A DNA stretch of 64,000 nucleotides from Colwellia sp. GTDB lineage: Bacteria; Pseudomonadota; Gammaproteobacteria; Enterobacterales; Alteromonadaceae. Under the pieces are notes generated by a model. That model was not told the DNA's origin. It searched no databases and saw only the letters and a list, made by a program, of their open reading frames with translations. The first letter of the stretch is position 1. Every line of letters starts with the position of its first letter. Shown here in pieces: positions 36,928 to 44,662 of the stretch. The translations under genes and the position numbers were made by a program. The stretch is from assembly GCA_020630795.1 (NCBI GenBank), contig JAHDIK010000005.1:72346-136345 (forward strand), read 5' to 3'.

Positions 36928-37896
36928 TTAAATTAAAGCTCGACGCGTTTTATCTATGACCGTATTGACGTTTTGCGATACTTTAAATTGATTTACTCCT
37001 ACTGCCACAGTCATTTGAGGTAATCGAACGCCAGACTTACTGCTAATAAACCTTAATTTACCAACACCCTGTCTAATCTTTTCACCAATTTCGCTTGCGA
37101 TTTGAGTATTAATTTCAGGTAAAAGAATAAGAAACTCATCTCCTCCAGTTCTAACAGGTAAGCCACTATGGTCAACATAACTTTCAATTTTAGCGGCGAT
37201 TTTGGTTAACAATACATCACCAATTAACGAACCGAAGCGCTGAGTTACTTGGCTATACTGCTCAATGTTGATTACAATTGCAGCGACATTCTTATTGGGG
37301 TCTTCTTTAAACCATGTTTCAATATGCTTAGACATAGCTTTTCGATTGTGTAATCCGGTTAATGGATCAAGATAAATCTCTTTTCGTACTTGCTCTAATT
37401 CATCTTGTAAGTTTTTACTTTGTTGTTGGCATTCATGCAATTGTTCGGTCAATTGTTGTTGTTGAGTTTTAAATTTAAGGGATGCTTTTGCTATGTTGCT
37501 GTAGGCGGTGGATACTTTTTCTTCGTCTTTAGATTTTAACTCATTAATGTTGATGTCTAGCGCTGAAATAAAACCATCAACCGATGATGTAGATTGTTGA
37601 GTATTTTGTTCAACTGAACTGATAAGTTCATCAAAGTCGGTCAACATATCATCTCTAAACTTGCTCTGACCGAGCACAAATTGCTGATAAACAGCTTCCA
37701 TATAGAAGTTGTCTAACTTTTTACCTGTGGATAGTTGATATTTAATTGCAGTGATTAGTGCAGAGTTGTTTTCAGCAACAAACTCATAACCTACAGCATA
37801 GTTGATAGGTGTTGCGGCTAGGTGCCATAGTTCAAGTTGCTTTATTGTGAGCGCTAATAAATTATTGGCTTGTTTGATGGAATCTTGATATTTCAT
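36928..37896 (-). CDS. Cytosolic GGDEF protein under a c-di-GMP riboswitch; active site partly altered
   Basis: The 322-residue protein has no membrane span. Residues 1-130 form a helical region of unknown type, residues 135-172 a Gln-rich coiled coil, and residues 173-322 a GGDEF domain. The signature GGDEF is intact at 251-255, but the usual DxDxFKxxND block reads NIEQYSQVTQ from residue 210, so the first metal-ligand aspartate is Asn210 and the following Asp and FK are also changed. There is no RxxD I-site. Activity is thus doubtful; it may bind GTP or act as an effector. The 5' leader (37897 to about 38211) holds a GEMM-I riboswitch with its own promoter. Ribosome site AAAGGTG lies before the ATG. 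Confidence 0.88.
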   Translation of the reverse strand: MKYQDSIKQANNLLALTIKQLELWHLAATPINYAVGYEFVAENNSALITAIKYQLSTGKKLDNFYMEAVYQQFVLGQSKFRDDMLTDFDELISSVEQNTQQSTSSVDGFISALDININELKSKDEEKVSTAYSNIAKASLKFKTQQQQLTEQLHECQQQSKNLQDELEQVRKEIYLDPLTGLHNRKAMSKHIETWFKEDPNKNVAAIVINIEQYSQVTQRFGSLIGDVLLTKIAAKIESYVDHSGLPVRTGGDEFLILLPEINTQIASEIGEKIRQGVGKLRFISSKSGVRLPQMTVAVGVNQFKVSQNVNTVIDKTRRALI

Positions 37897-38053
37897 CTAA
37901 CACCTTTTGTTATTATTAATTAACATCATTTAAGTGAATGAGTATTACTTGAATCTCATTGTACCTGATAAAATTATCATAATTATGTTAAAGAATTAAA
38001 TTATTTTTGAAGAGATGAAATTTTAAAAGAAAATCAATTGAATTGAGGAAGGC

Positions 38054-38123
38054 CGCAAAGTTATCGGAGGTATTGAGATAGGTTTACTGAAAAATTAGAC
38101 AAGCCCCCACATATCTAATTTTT
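38054..38123 (-). promoter_or_regulatory. Putative expression platform of the c-di-GMP riboswitch
   Basis: Just past the aptamer, AAAAATTAGA (38123-38114) and TCTAATTTTT (38099-38090) form a perfect 10-base-pair AT-rich hairpin ending in five Ts. Further on, 38067-38054 (CCGATAACTTTGCG) pairs with the aptamer core at 38168-38155 over 14 positions with one mismatch. That pairing would consume GACGCAAAG and cannot coexist with ligand-bound aptamer. The assignment as expression platform is inferred. Confidence 0.55.
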
Positions 38124-38205
38124 GCAGTTCCGCTATCGTAGGTTGCCCTTTAGACCGGTAACTTTGCGTCTCTAGCTTTCGCTAGATTTGCCCTTAAAGA
38201 ACGTA
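38124..38205 (-). ncRNA. Cyclic di-GMP-I (GEMM) riboswitch aptamer
   Basis: Read on the minus strand, the sequence follows the GEMM-I consensus in order: GGGCAAA, then a hairpin TCTAG-CGAAAG-CTAGA with the conserved GAAA tetraloop, GACGCAAAG (38170-38162), CCGG, the tetraloop receptor TCTAAA, a second stem, and the downstream TAGCGG element. A short closing helix can form between 38202-38198 (GTTCT) and 38131-38127 (GGAAC). The spacing matches the Vibrio cholerae Vc2 aptamer. It lies in the leader of the GGDEF gene that starts at 37896, 230 bases downstream. Family knowledge: this class binds c-di-GMP and controls transcription end or translation. The direction of control here is not clear. 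Confidence 0.88.
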
Positions 38206-38217
38206 AGTTCCATGGTC

Positions 38218-38246
38218 ATTATCTTTGATAGTCGTTTGTTTGTAAA
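38218..38246 (-). promoter_or_regulatory. Sigma-70 promoter for the riboswitch-GGDEF transcript
   Basis: On the minus strand TTTACA (38246-38241) and GATAAT (38223-38218) are separated by exactly 17 bases, each one mismatch from consensus. Transcription would start near 38211, a few bases before the GEMM aptamer, which fits a leader beginning with the riboswitch. Confidence 0.75.
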
Positions 38247-38342
38247 GTTAAGCGTCACATTTCCTATATATCGTAAGGGTATTGGCAACGACCTTATTCT
38301 TGTATACTGTTTTTTGAACAGTTCCTGATAAAGTTTTCTATT

Positions 38343-40187
38343 GTGTATAAGTACATATTTTTAATATTGTTTTTTGTTACCTTGTCGAGTGTAGATGCAT
38401 TGGAGGGCAGTGCTGACAAGACCTTTGAAAACAAAGCCAACGAGATTGAAAAATTATTTCTTCTTCATGAAAATATTGTCAGTAATGACAAAGCAATAAT
38501 CACAGCCCAAGATGTAATTCAAAATAGAACGAAATACTCTAATAGTACAATTGCTAGGGCGTTTATAGTACTTGCCAACATTGCCTACAATAAAGGCGAT
38601 AGCTCACAAGCATTTCAATTTGCGTTAGACGGACTGTCTTTATCTGGTTTAAGTGACGAATTAAAACTTAATTTGATACTTAAAATTACTAAAGGATACT
38701 ACAAAGAATTACAGTTTGAAGAAGTACTGGAACACGCTGATTTAGCACTCAAACTCACTTACGGTATTGAGCAAGTTCCCACGAGAATAATCGCGTTGAG
38801 TTATAAAGCAATGGCATTATCAACGTTAGGTGAGCCTGAAAAAGCGAATACGATACTTAATAAAATAGAGTTATTGATTCAAAACAACCAATTCTTTGAG
38901 CACATTAGTGTTTTAGAAATTTTGGCGGATGCCTATTTGTTTCAGCGAGATTTTCAAACAGCAATATCACTCTATAACAAAGTGATTACATTGAAGTTTG
39001 ACCGTGCTCAATTGATTAACCTAGGCCATACATTTCTTAGTCTTGCAAAAGCGTACCATTCAAATGTTAAGTTGGATGATGCCTACAACGCATACTGGGA
39101 AAGTAGAGTGCATGCGGGAGAATATAATTTGCCTATTCAAGCCGCTTTGGCTGATCTTGGTCTTGGGCAAGTTTTATATCAACAAGAAAAATTCACACAA
39201 GCTTACAAAGTATTGAAAGAAGCGTACAGCGCTTTGTCTAAGGAGGATCTTGTTTCTTCTTACCTCGATACCCTTATCGCTTTGGCGATGACGTCTGAGA
39301 AAGTTGACTCTCGAGAACAAGAGAATTGGCTTGCAAAAGCCCAAAAATTAGCACAAGGAAGAACATTAACGTCTGAGCAAATAGTTGTTTTTAAGCTGTT
39401 AGCGGAAATGTCTTTTAAGAATGAAAAGTTCAAAGAGGCTTATTTTTATCAGGCTCGCTACTTATCGCTGTTTCAGACCCATTTTCCTATTCTAAAGCGA
39501 ACGTTAGCACCTAAACACACTCAAAAGTCGTCAGTGAGTAATAATCGACAATTAGTTATGAAGCTCTCGGATCACAGTGATTTAAGTGTTAACTACGAAA
39601 CAAAATTTAAGAAACAAGAAATGCTTATTTTTTGGTTGTCGTTTGTACTTATTATTGTGTTAACTGTATTAATCATAATTTGGGTTAGGAGAAATAGGAA
39701 GACTCATGAGCATTATTCTGGCTCAACAGAGTTTAATGGAAATACCATTGCATCACCTAATCAAACAAAGCAGCTTTACCAGTTTATGTTTAAAATGGCG
39801 AGAAAGTATCAATACCCTTTAACTATTAGCTATATAGTGGTGGAAAATTGGAACGAATTGGCATTTCACTTTGATAAAAAAACGGTGAGAGAAGTTAATA
39901 ACACTCTTTCTACACTTATCAGTGAATACATAAACGAATTCGATCGAGCTGGAAAGATTAACGATGGTGAATACATTTTAATGTGCCCGCATCAACATTC
40001 TAAAGTGATACAAAGCAATCTAGATAAACTAGCGGAAGCTTTAAAAGTACGTTTTTTCGCTAATATTGGTGATTTTTCTGTTAAGATAAAGTACAGCTGC
40101 GATATGCCAAGTGTTCAGGATATCGATCCATATTTATTTTTATCGCGATTAAGCGAAAGTCATTCGAAAACTAGTACAAAGAAGTAG
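38343..40187 (+). CDS. TPR membrane protein with degenerate C-terminal GGDEF domain
   Basis: The 614-residue protein has a signal peptide (about residues 1-19), a periplasmic TPR array (about 35-380), one membrane span (about 429-449) and a cytosolic domain (about 470-605) that keeps the GGDEF fold pattern but not its residues. The signature position reads NDGEY (540-544) in place of GGDEF, and the metal-binding aspartates are lost (VVENWNEL). It therefore should not make c-di-GMP; a signalling or scaffold role is likely. The start is GTG at 38343. It stands divergent from the riboswitch-GGDEF gene and only 7 bases before the next gene. The family occurs in other Alteromonadales. Confidence 0.75.
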   Translation: MYKYIFLILFFVTLSSVDALEGSADKTFENKANEIEKLFLLHENIVSNDKAIITAQDVIQNRTKYSNSTIARAFIVLANIAYNKGDSSQAFQFALDGLSLSGLSDELKLNLILKITKGYYKELQFEEVLEHADLALKLTYGIEQVPTRIIALSYKAMALSTLGEPEKANTILNKIELLIQNNQFFEHISVLEILADAYLFQRDFQTAISLYNKVITLKFDRAQLINLGHTFLSLAKAYHSNVKLDDAYNAYWESRVHAGEYNLPIQAALADLGLGQVLYQQEKFTQAYKVLKEAYSALSKEDLVSSYLDTLIALAMTSEKVDSREQENWLAKAQKLAQGRTLTSEQIVVFKLLAEMSFKNEKFKEAYFYQARYLSLFQTHFPILKRTLAPKHTQKSSVSNNRQLVMKLSDHSDLSVNYETKFKKQEMLIFWLSFVLIIVLTVLIIIWVRRNRKTHEHYSGSTEFNGNTIASPNQTKQLYQFMFKMARKYQYPLTISYIVVENWNELAFHFDKKTVREVNNTLSTLISEYINEFDRAGKINDGEYILMCPHQHSKVIQSNLDKLAEALKVRFFANIGDFSVKIKYSCDMPSVQDIDPYLFLSRLSESHSKTSTKK

Positions 40188-40194
40188 GGATTAA

Positions 40195-40710
40195 ATGATT
40201 GTTACAGGCGCAATTTTTACGTTTTTTTTAGGGATTTGTATTTTTTTGTTTTACCGAGCAGAAGGGCTGCAAAGTAAGTTAAACGCTGTTCAAAAAGAAG
40301 TGAAAACAACCAACAAAGCCAACCAAAATTTAATTGATATAATGGCAATAGTTGCGTTAAAAAATGAAGAATTTGCTGTTAAGAGACTGGTTGCTTTAAA
40401 AGATGAAGAGCCTGAAACAGCTCAAGATATAACAACAATAACGCCTTTTATTACGCATTACTCTATGATCATACGAGAAGTCATGAAAGGTAACGGTCAA
40501 TTAAGTGTTGTCGTTAATAAGCTTTATGAGGGAGCTGAAAAAGGCTCCTTTAAGCGCTTTACAAATTATATTAGCCGTCAAGACGCGTCAATTAAACGCC
40601 TATGGTCTACCAATAACATCGCAAGTTATATTTCATTAGTTGAAGCCTTATTGATTCATCTTGAAGAACAATCAGAAACTAAAGAAATAGAAAACAAAAA
40701 AGCCAGTTAA
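40195..40710 (+). CDS. Small membrane-anchored protein of unknown function
   Basis: I do not recognise this 171-residue protein. It has an N-terminal membrane span (about residues 2-20), then a coiled coil (about 22-50) and a helical cytosolic domain with no known motif. It starts 7 bases after the TPR/degenerate-GGDEF gene, so the two are probably made together and may work together at the membrane. A terminator overlaps its stop codon. Confidence 0.7.
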   Translation: MIVTGAIFTFFLGICIFLFYRAEGLQSKLNAVQKEVKTTNKANQNLIDIMAIVALKNEEFAVKRLVALKDEEPETAQDITTITPFITHYSMIIREVMKGNGQLSVVVNKLYEGAEKGSFKRFTNYISRQDASIKRLWSTNNIASYISLVEALLIHLEEQSETKEIENKKAS

Positions 40711-40736
40711 CTAGGTAGTATAGTTAACTGGCTTTC
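40701..40736 (+). terminator. Terminator overlapping the stop codon of the small membrane protein gene
   Basis: A 13-base-pair perfect stem (40701-40713 with 40721-40733) with a 7-base loop contains the TAA stop at 40708-40710 and is followed by TT. It ends the TPR operon. The T-run is short. Confidence 0.75.
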
Positions 40737-40753
40737 AGAAATTCGATTGTTAT

Positions 40754-41005
40754 TTAACGAATATTAATCGCCGGTGCTGTATTAATTTCACCATCAGATG
40801 AAATAGTAGCGGCGTTGTTATCGCATAATAATATAGCCATGCTTCCGTCTTGTTGTTCTCTAACGTAAGCTAAGTCGTAACCAAATTGTGTTAAACTACT
40901 CGCAGCAAATTTTTGTGCGAGAGATAATTTATCCCACAATGTAGCTGGATCTGAAACACTTTGCCTCCTTTCCAATAACGCCTCCCTTTCTAAAATCGCT
41001 TGCAT
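40754..41005 (-). CDS. Small hypothetical protein (83 residues)
   Basis: I do not recognise this protein. It has a charged N-terminal helix (MQAILEREALLERRQSV), then KLSLAQKFAASSLTQFGYDL and a short strand-rich end (MAILLCDNNAATISSDGEIN). It has no signal or membrane span. It begins with ATG behind an AAGGGG site (AAAGGGGTTATATTT) and has its own stretch of 207 bases upstream shared with tesB. Length and codon use look like a real gene; coding status is likely, function unknown. Confidence 0.6.
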   Translation of the reverse strand: MQAILEREALLERRQSVSDPATLWDKLSLAQKFAASSLTQFGYDLAYVREQQDGSMAILLCDNNAATISSDGEINTAPAINIR

Positions 41006-41212
41006 AAATATAACCCCTTTACGATCAAAACATAGAAAAGTATAGTCTATTGTTTTTCACATTACCGCACCCTGAATAATAATGCAACCATTGCGCGTTG
41101 AAATTCAAAGAGAATTTTATTTGGATAATTTACGCTTTTTTTAAGAGTTTTTGTACTTTTTTTTAAGGCTCTTTGTATAATTAGCGTAATTATTCTTGTT
41201 GAAAGTAGCAAT

Positions 41213-42070
41213 ATGAGCCAAGTATTAACGGATTTATTATCTCTTTTAGAGTTGGAAAAAATAGAGCACGGTATTTATAGAGGTCAATCACAGGACCTTG
41301 GTTTCAAAGCTTTGTTTGGTGGGCAGGTTATGGGGCAAGCGGTATCTGCAGCTTTAGAGACAGTAGATGAAGATCGTATCATACATTCGCTGCACTCTTA
41401 TTTTTTAAGACCTGGAGATGCTGAGAAACCAGTTGTTTATGAAGTTGAAAATATTCGTGATGGTAAAAGTTTTAATACACGACGAGTTAAAGCCATACAG
41501 AATGGTAAACCTATTTATTATATGACAGCATCTTTTCAACTTGCTGAAGAAGGGTTTGAGCATCAAGATAAAATGCCGATCGTCCCTCATCCAGATGAAG
41601 TTAGTTCGTATAGTGACTTTATTTTTGATCACCAAGAATTTATTCCAGAAAATATTCGCGGTAAATTCTTGTCTGAAAAACCAATTGAAGTGCGACCAAT
41701 TCAAAAGTACAACTGGGTACGCCCTGAAAAGTCAGAGCCGATTTGCCAAATGTGGATAAAAGCAAATGGCACTTTGTCTGATGCTCGTAAAGCTCACTTT
41801 TGCATGTTGTCGTATTGTTCAGATTTCCAGTTTTTGACTACGTCACTGATGCCTCATGGCGCTACTCATTGGGATCCAAACTTTCAAATTGCATCTGTAG
41901 ACCATGCAATGTGGTTTCATCGTCCATTTAGAATTGATGAATGGTTATTATATTCAACAGAAAGCCCATCGGCATCAGGTGGTCGAGGATTAGTGAAAGG
42001 TCAAATATTTAACCAAAAAGGGGAATTGGTCGCCTCAACAATGCAAGAAGGTGTTATTAGGCAAAGATAA
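41213..42070 (+). CDS. tesB: Acyl-CoA thioesterase II
   Basis: TesB hydrolyses medium- to long-chain acyl-CoA. The 285-residue protein is a double hotdog and aligns along its full length with E. coli TesB (LLSLLELEKIEHGIYRGQSQ, LFGGQVMGQAVSAAL, HSLHSYFLRPGD, SVDHAMWFHRPF). The catalytic residues lie in CSDFQFL (Asp) and STMQEGV (Thr/Gln). It is a single gene; a palindromic hairpin follows it. Confidence 0.96.
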   Translation: MSQVLTDLLSLLELEKIEHGIYRGQSQDLGFKALFGGQVMGQAVSAALETVDEDRIIHSLHSYFLRPGDAEKPVVYEVENIRDGKSFNTRRVKAIQNGKPIYYMTASFQLAEEGFEHQDKMPIVPHPDEVSSYSDFIFDHQEFIPENIRGKFLSEKPIEVRPIQKYNWVRPEKSEPICQMWIKANGTLSDARKAHFCMLSYCSDFQFLTTSLMPHGATHWDPNFQIASVDHAMWFHRPFRIDEWLLYSTESPSASGGRGLVKGQIFNQKGELVASTMQEGVIRQR

Positions 42071-42077
42071 TAAACAA

Positions 42078-42103
42078 GAGCTAATAGTGTTAACTATTAG
42101 CTC
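42078..42103. terminator. Hairpin between convergent tesB and mscS-family genes
   Basis: GAGCTAATAGT (42078-42088) and ACTATTAGCTC (42093-42103) form an 11-base-pair stem with a 4-base loop. There is no clear T-run, so termination may be weak in either direction. Confidence 0.55.
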
Positions 42104-42117
42104 ACACCAACAATTTG

Positions 42118-43350
42118 TTATTTTTTATTGCTGTGCCAATCATAACCTGTAGGGTGTTGAAAAATACGTAACCCAAATAATGGCGCCATAGCAAATATGT
42201 GATCAAAAATATCTGCTTGAATTGCTTCGTAGTTAACCCAGTTTTTGTCGTTACTAAAACAATATAGCTCTAGCGGTACGCCTGATTCAGATGATGCTAA
42301 TTGTCTAACCATACAGGTCATTTTATCGTGAATTTTGGGATGTTGCTTAAGATAGGCTTCTAGATAAGCTCTAAAGGTTCCTATATTAGTTAGCTGTCTA
42401 CTGTTAATAACGTCTGTGGGTTCTATGCCGGTGGCGATGCACGCATCACTTATCTCAATTTTTTTCTTATCTAAATAGGGGCGCAATAAGTTGATATGAC
42501 TTAGCTTTGTTAGATCATCGTCGTTATAAAATTTAATGCTAGCGACATCGATGATTACGGAGCGTTTTATGCGGCGCCCTCCTGAATTCATCATACCGCG
42601 CCAGTTTCTAAATGAGCCGCTAATTAGTGCATATGTAGGTACTGTTGTAATTGTATTATCGAAATTTTTAACTTTTACAGTATTTAAACCTATCTCTAAT
42701 ACATCGCCATCGGCTCCATATTTTGGAAGTTCAATCCAGTCGCCAGGAGCCACCATTTTATTGGCCGAAATTTGAATACTGGCGACAAGCCCTTTAATTG
42801 TATCTTGGAACACTAATAACAATACGGCTGTTAATGCACCTAAACCACTTAATAAGTAGAGTGGTGATTTACCTAAGATATATGAAATGGCGAGAATACT
42901 GGCAACCAAATAAACAATTAACTTAATTACTTGAATTGTTGCATTAAGGGGTAGGTACCTTTCTCTTGCCGTTCTTTTATATAAGCTTTTAACAACGTTG
43001 AGTAATGCATCAATACAGCGAGCAACTTGGAAGCTAATAGCAATTTTTGCGAGAGTCAGTAAAAAGTGACCTAATAAGCTTTCTGCGTCGATAAAGTGGG
43101 GTGTTAAAAACCATAAAAATAAGAAGGGAGTTAATAAGGCAATTCTAGAAAACACATGATGCTCAAGTAATACATCGTCCCATGTGTTTTTTGAATGAGC
43201 CACAATCTTGTTGATCATTACTAACAATTGATGTTTTGTTATGTAATAGCTAATTCCGCACAAAAGTACAATAATGCTAGTACCCACTAAAGGTAGGTAG
43301 TCTAGACTAATATTTTGCTCTACTAACCAGCTACTGATTGTTTCTATCAC
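42118..43350 (-). CDS. YbdG-like mechanosensitive channel (MscS family)
   Basis: The 410-residue inner-membrane protein has about five spans (residues 15-180) and then the MscS pore helix and beta domain: GLGALTAVLLLVFQDTIKGL, SIQISANKMVAPGDWIELPK and a long C-terminal vestibule domain. It matches YbdG, a miniconductance channel for osmotic downshock, in length and pattern. It starts 3 bases after the acyltransferase stop and follows it on the minus strand. Confidence 0.88.
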   Translation of the reverse strand: MIETISSWLVEQNISLDYLPLVGTSIIVLLCGISYYITKHQLLVMINKIVAHSKNTWDDVLLEHHVFSRIALLTPFLFLWFLTPHFIDAESLLGHFLLTLAKIAISFQVARCIDALLNVVKSLYKRTARERYLPLNATIQVIKLIVYLVASILAISYILGKSPLYLLSGLGALTAVLLLVFQDTIKGLVASIQISANKMVAPGDWIELPKYGADGDVLEIGLNTVKVKNFDNTITTVPTYALISGSFRNWRGMMNSGGRRIKRSVIIDVASIKFYNDDDLTKLSHINLLRPYLDKKKIEISDACIATGIEPTDVINSRQLTNIGTFRAYLEAYLKQHPKIHDKMTCMVRQLASSESGVPLELYCFSNDKNWVNYEAIQADIFDHIFAMAPLFGLRIFQHPTGYDWHSNKK

Positions 43351-43353
43351 GTA

Positions 43354-44253
43354 TTATCCCTCATACTCTTTGCGTAATGATTCAAAGGTAGCATCTTTCT
43401 CTTCCCACATTTGGTTTACGTGTTTTTGAAAACTTATTTTAAATGCTCTGTCGTTAAAGTAATCGCCTTTTAATTCAGGATCTATATCCGTTGTTTCGAT
43501 ATGCACTCTTACATCTTGAACCTTTCCACATACAAAATCTGAAAAGCTTGGAATACCGTCAGGATAGTAAATAGTAATGTTAACGGCTTTGGTTAAATGT
43601 TCGCCCATTGCATCAAGCACAAAACCGATGCCACCTGCTTTGGGTTTTAGTAAATGCTGGTAAGGTGAATTCTGTTTTCTGTGTTTTTCAGGGGTAAAAC
43701 GTGTTCCTTCGATAAAGCTCATTACGCTTACTGGTTTATATTTGAACTTTTCACACGATTTTTTGGTGGTTTTAATATCCTCGCCTTTTAAGTGAGGATT
43801 TTTCTTTAAAAATGCTTGGCTGTGACGTTTCATAAAAGGAAAGTCTAAAGCCCACCACGCAATACCTAAAAAAGGTACATAAATAAGTTCTTTTTTAAGA
43901 AAGAATTTGAGAAAGGGAATTTTTCCATGCAAAACACGCTGTAATACTAAAATGTCTACCCAACTTTGATGGTTACATAATACAAGGTACCACTCTTTCA
44001 TGTTCAGCTTGCTTAAGCCGTTTACATTAATGTTTGTTTTACAAAATAATTTTTGATTAAACGTGTTTACCGCGACCCAATTGCTTGCCATTTGATCGAG
44101 TAAATAGCTAAATATTTTTCGAGAAAACGTGAGTGGAATTATCGCTTTCAAAAAAGAAAAAAGAATAATAGGTAACAACCAAAAAATGGTATTGAGAAAA
44201 TAAAAAGAAAAGGAAATAAAACCTATAATCCAAGAAGGTAAAAAATTTAACAT
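43354..44253 (-). CDS. 1-acyl-glycerol-phosphate acyltransferase family protein (YihG-like)
   Basis: The 299-residue membrane protein has N-terminal spans and the PlsC acyltransferase signature: NHQSWVDILVLQ (the HX4D catalytic motif, about 92-103), FLGIAWWALDFPFMKRHS, and FIEGTRFTPEKH (the EGTR motif). It resembles YihG of E. coli, which acts as an acyltransferase of lyso-phospholipid type. It is cotranscribed with the downstream YbdG-like channel. Confidence 0.87.
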   Translation of the reverse strand: MLNFLPSWIIGFISFSFYFLNTIFWLLPIILFSFLKAIIPLTFSRKIFSYLLDQMASNWVAVNTFNQKLFCKTNINVNGLSKLNMKEWYLVLCNHQSWVDILVLQRVLHGKIPFLKFFLKKELIYVPFLGIAWWALDFPFMKRHSQAFLKKNPHLKGEDIKTTKKSCEKFKYKPVSVMSFIEGTRFTPEKHRKQNSPYQHLLKPKAGGIGFVLDAMGEHLTKAVNITIYYPDGIPSFSDFVCGKVQDVRVHIETTDIDPELKGDYFNDRAFKISFQKHVNQMWEEKDATFESLRKEYEG

Positions 44254-44662
44254 AATCGTACTCTATATCAATTCTCCCCACGACTAAACGAGCTAAAACG
44301 GTGTTGAGAAAAGTGTTTATTATTTTTTATAAAACTCCGCGTTTTGAAGGCTCAGCCTTAAAAGTGCTTTTAGCAATGTAAACACGTATACAATGTACGG
44401 TTAGTTTACATAAAATTGACTTTATTGACCAATACTAAAGGCTTGTAGCAATAATTTATATTGCGGTAAAAGCAACCAAAGCTAAATGTAAGCCCGAATT
44501 CCTTCGTTAAAACTTCCTATCGTCGTTATAAAATATCGTATGCATGCCTTATATGGACTAAACGTATTAAAAATAGCAATCTTGTCTAAAAACGAACAAA
44601 AAGTTCATTGCATATCTACTACCTTTTAGTCATTCTATCTGTGTGTACATTTAGGAGAACTG
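44254..44662. other. 409-base gap between the acyltransferase gene and proB
   Basis: This divergent intergenic region is AT-rich and must hold the promoters of both neighbours. I see no tRNA, repeat, riboswitch or leader peptide that I can support. Several short open frames (up to 29 codons) are unsupported. The ribosome site of proB is AGGAG, 6 bases before its ATG. Confidence 0.6.

Noticed and set aside
44540-44629. A 29-codon frame upstream of proB, considered as a leader peptide
   Set aside because: It has no run of proline or related codons, no terminator hairpin follows, and there is no ribosome site. Attenuation of proBA is not supported.
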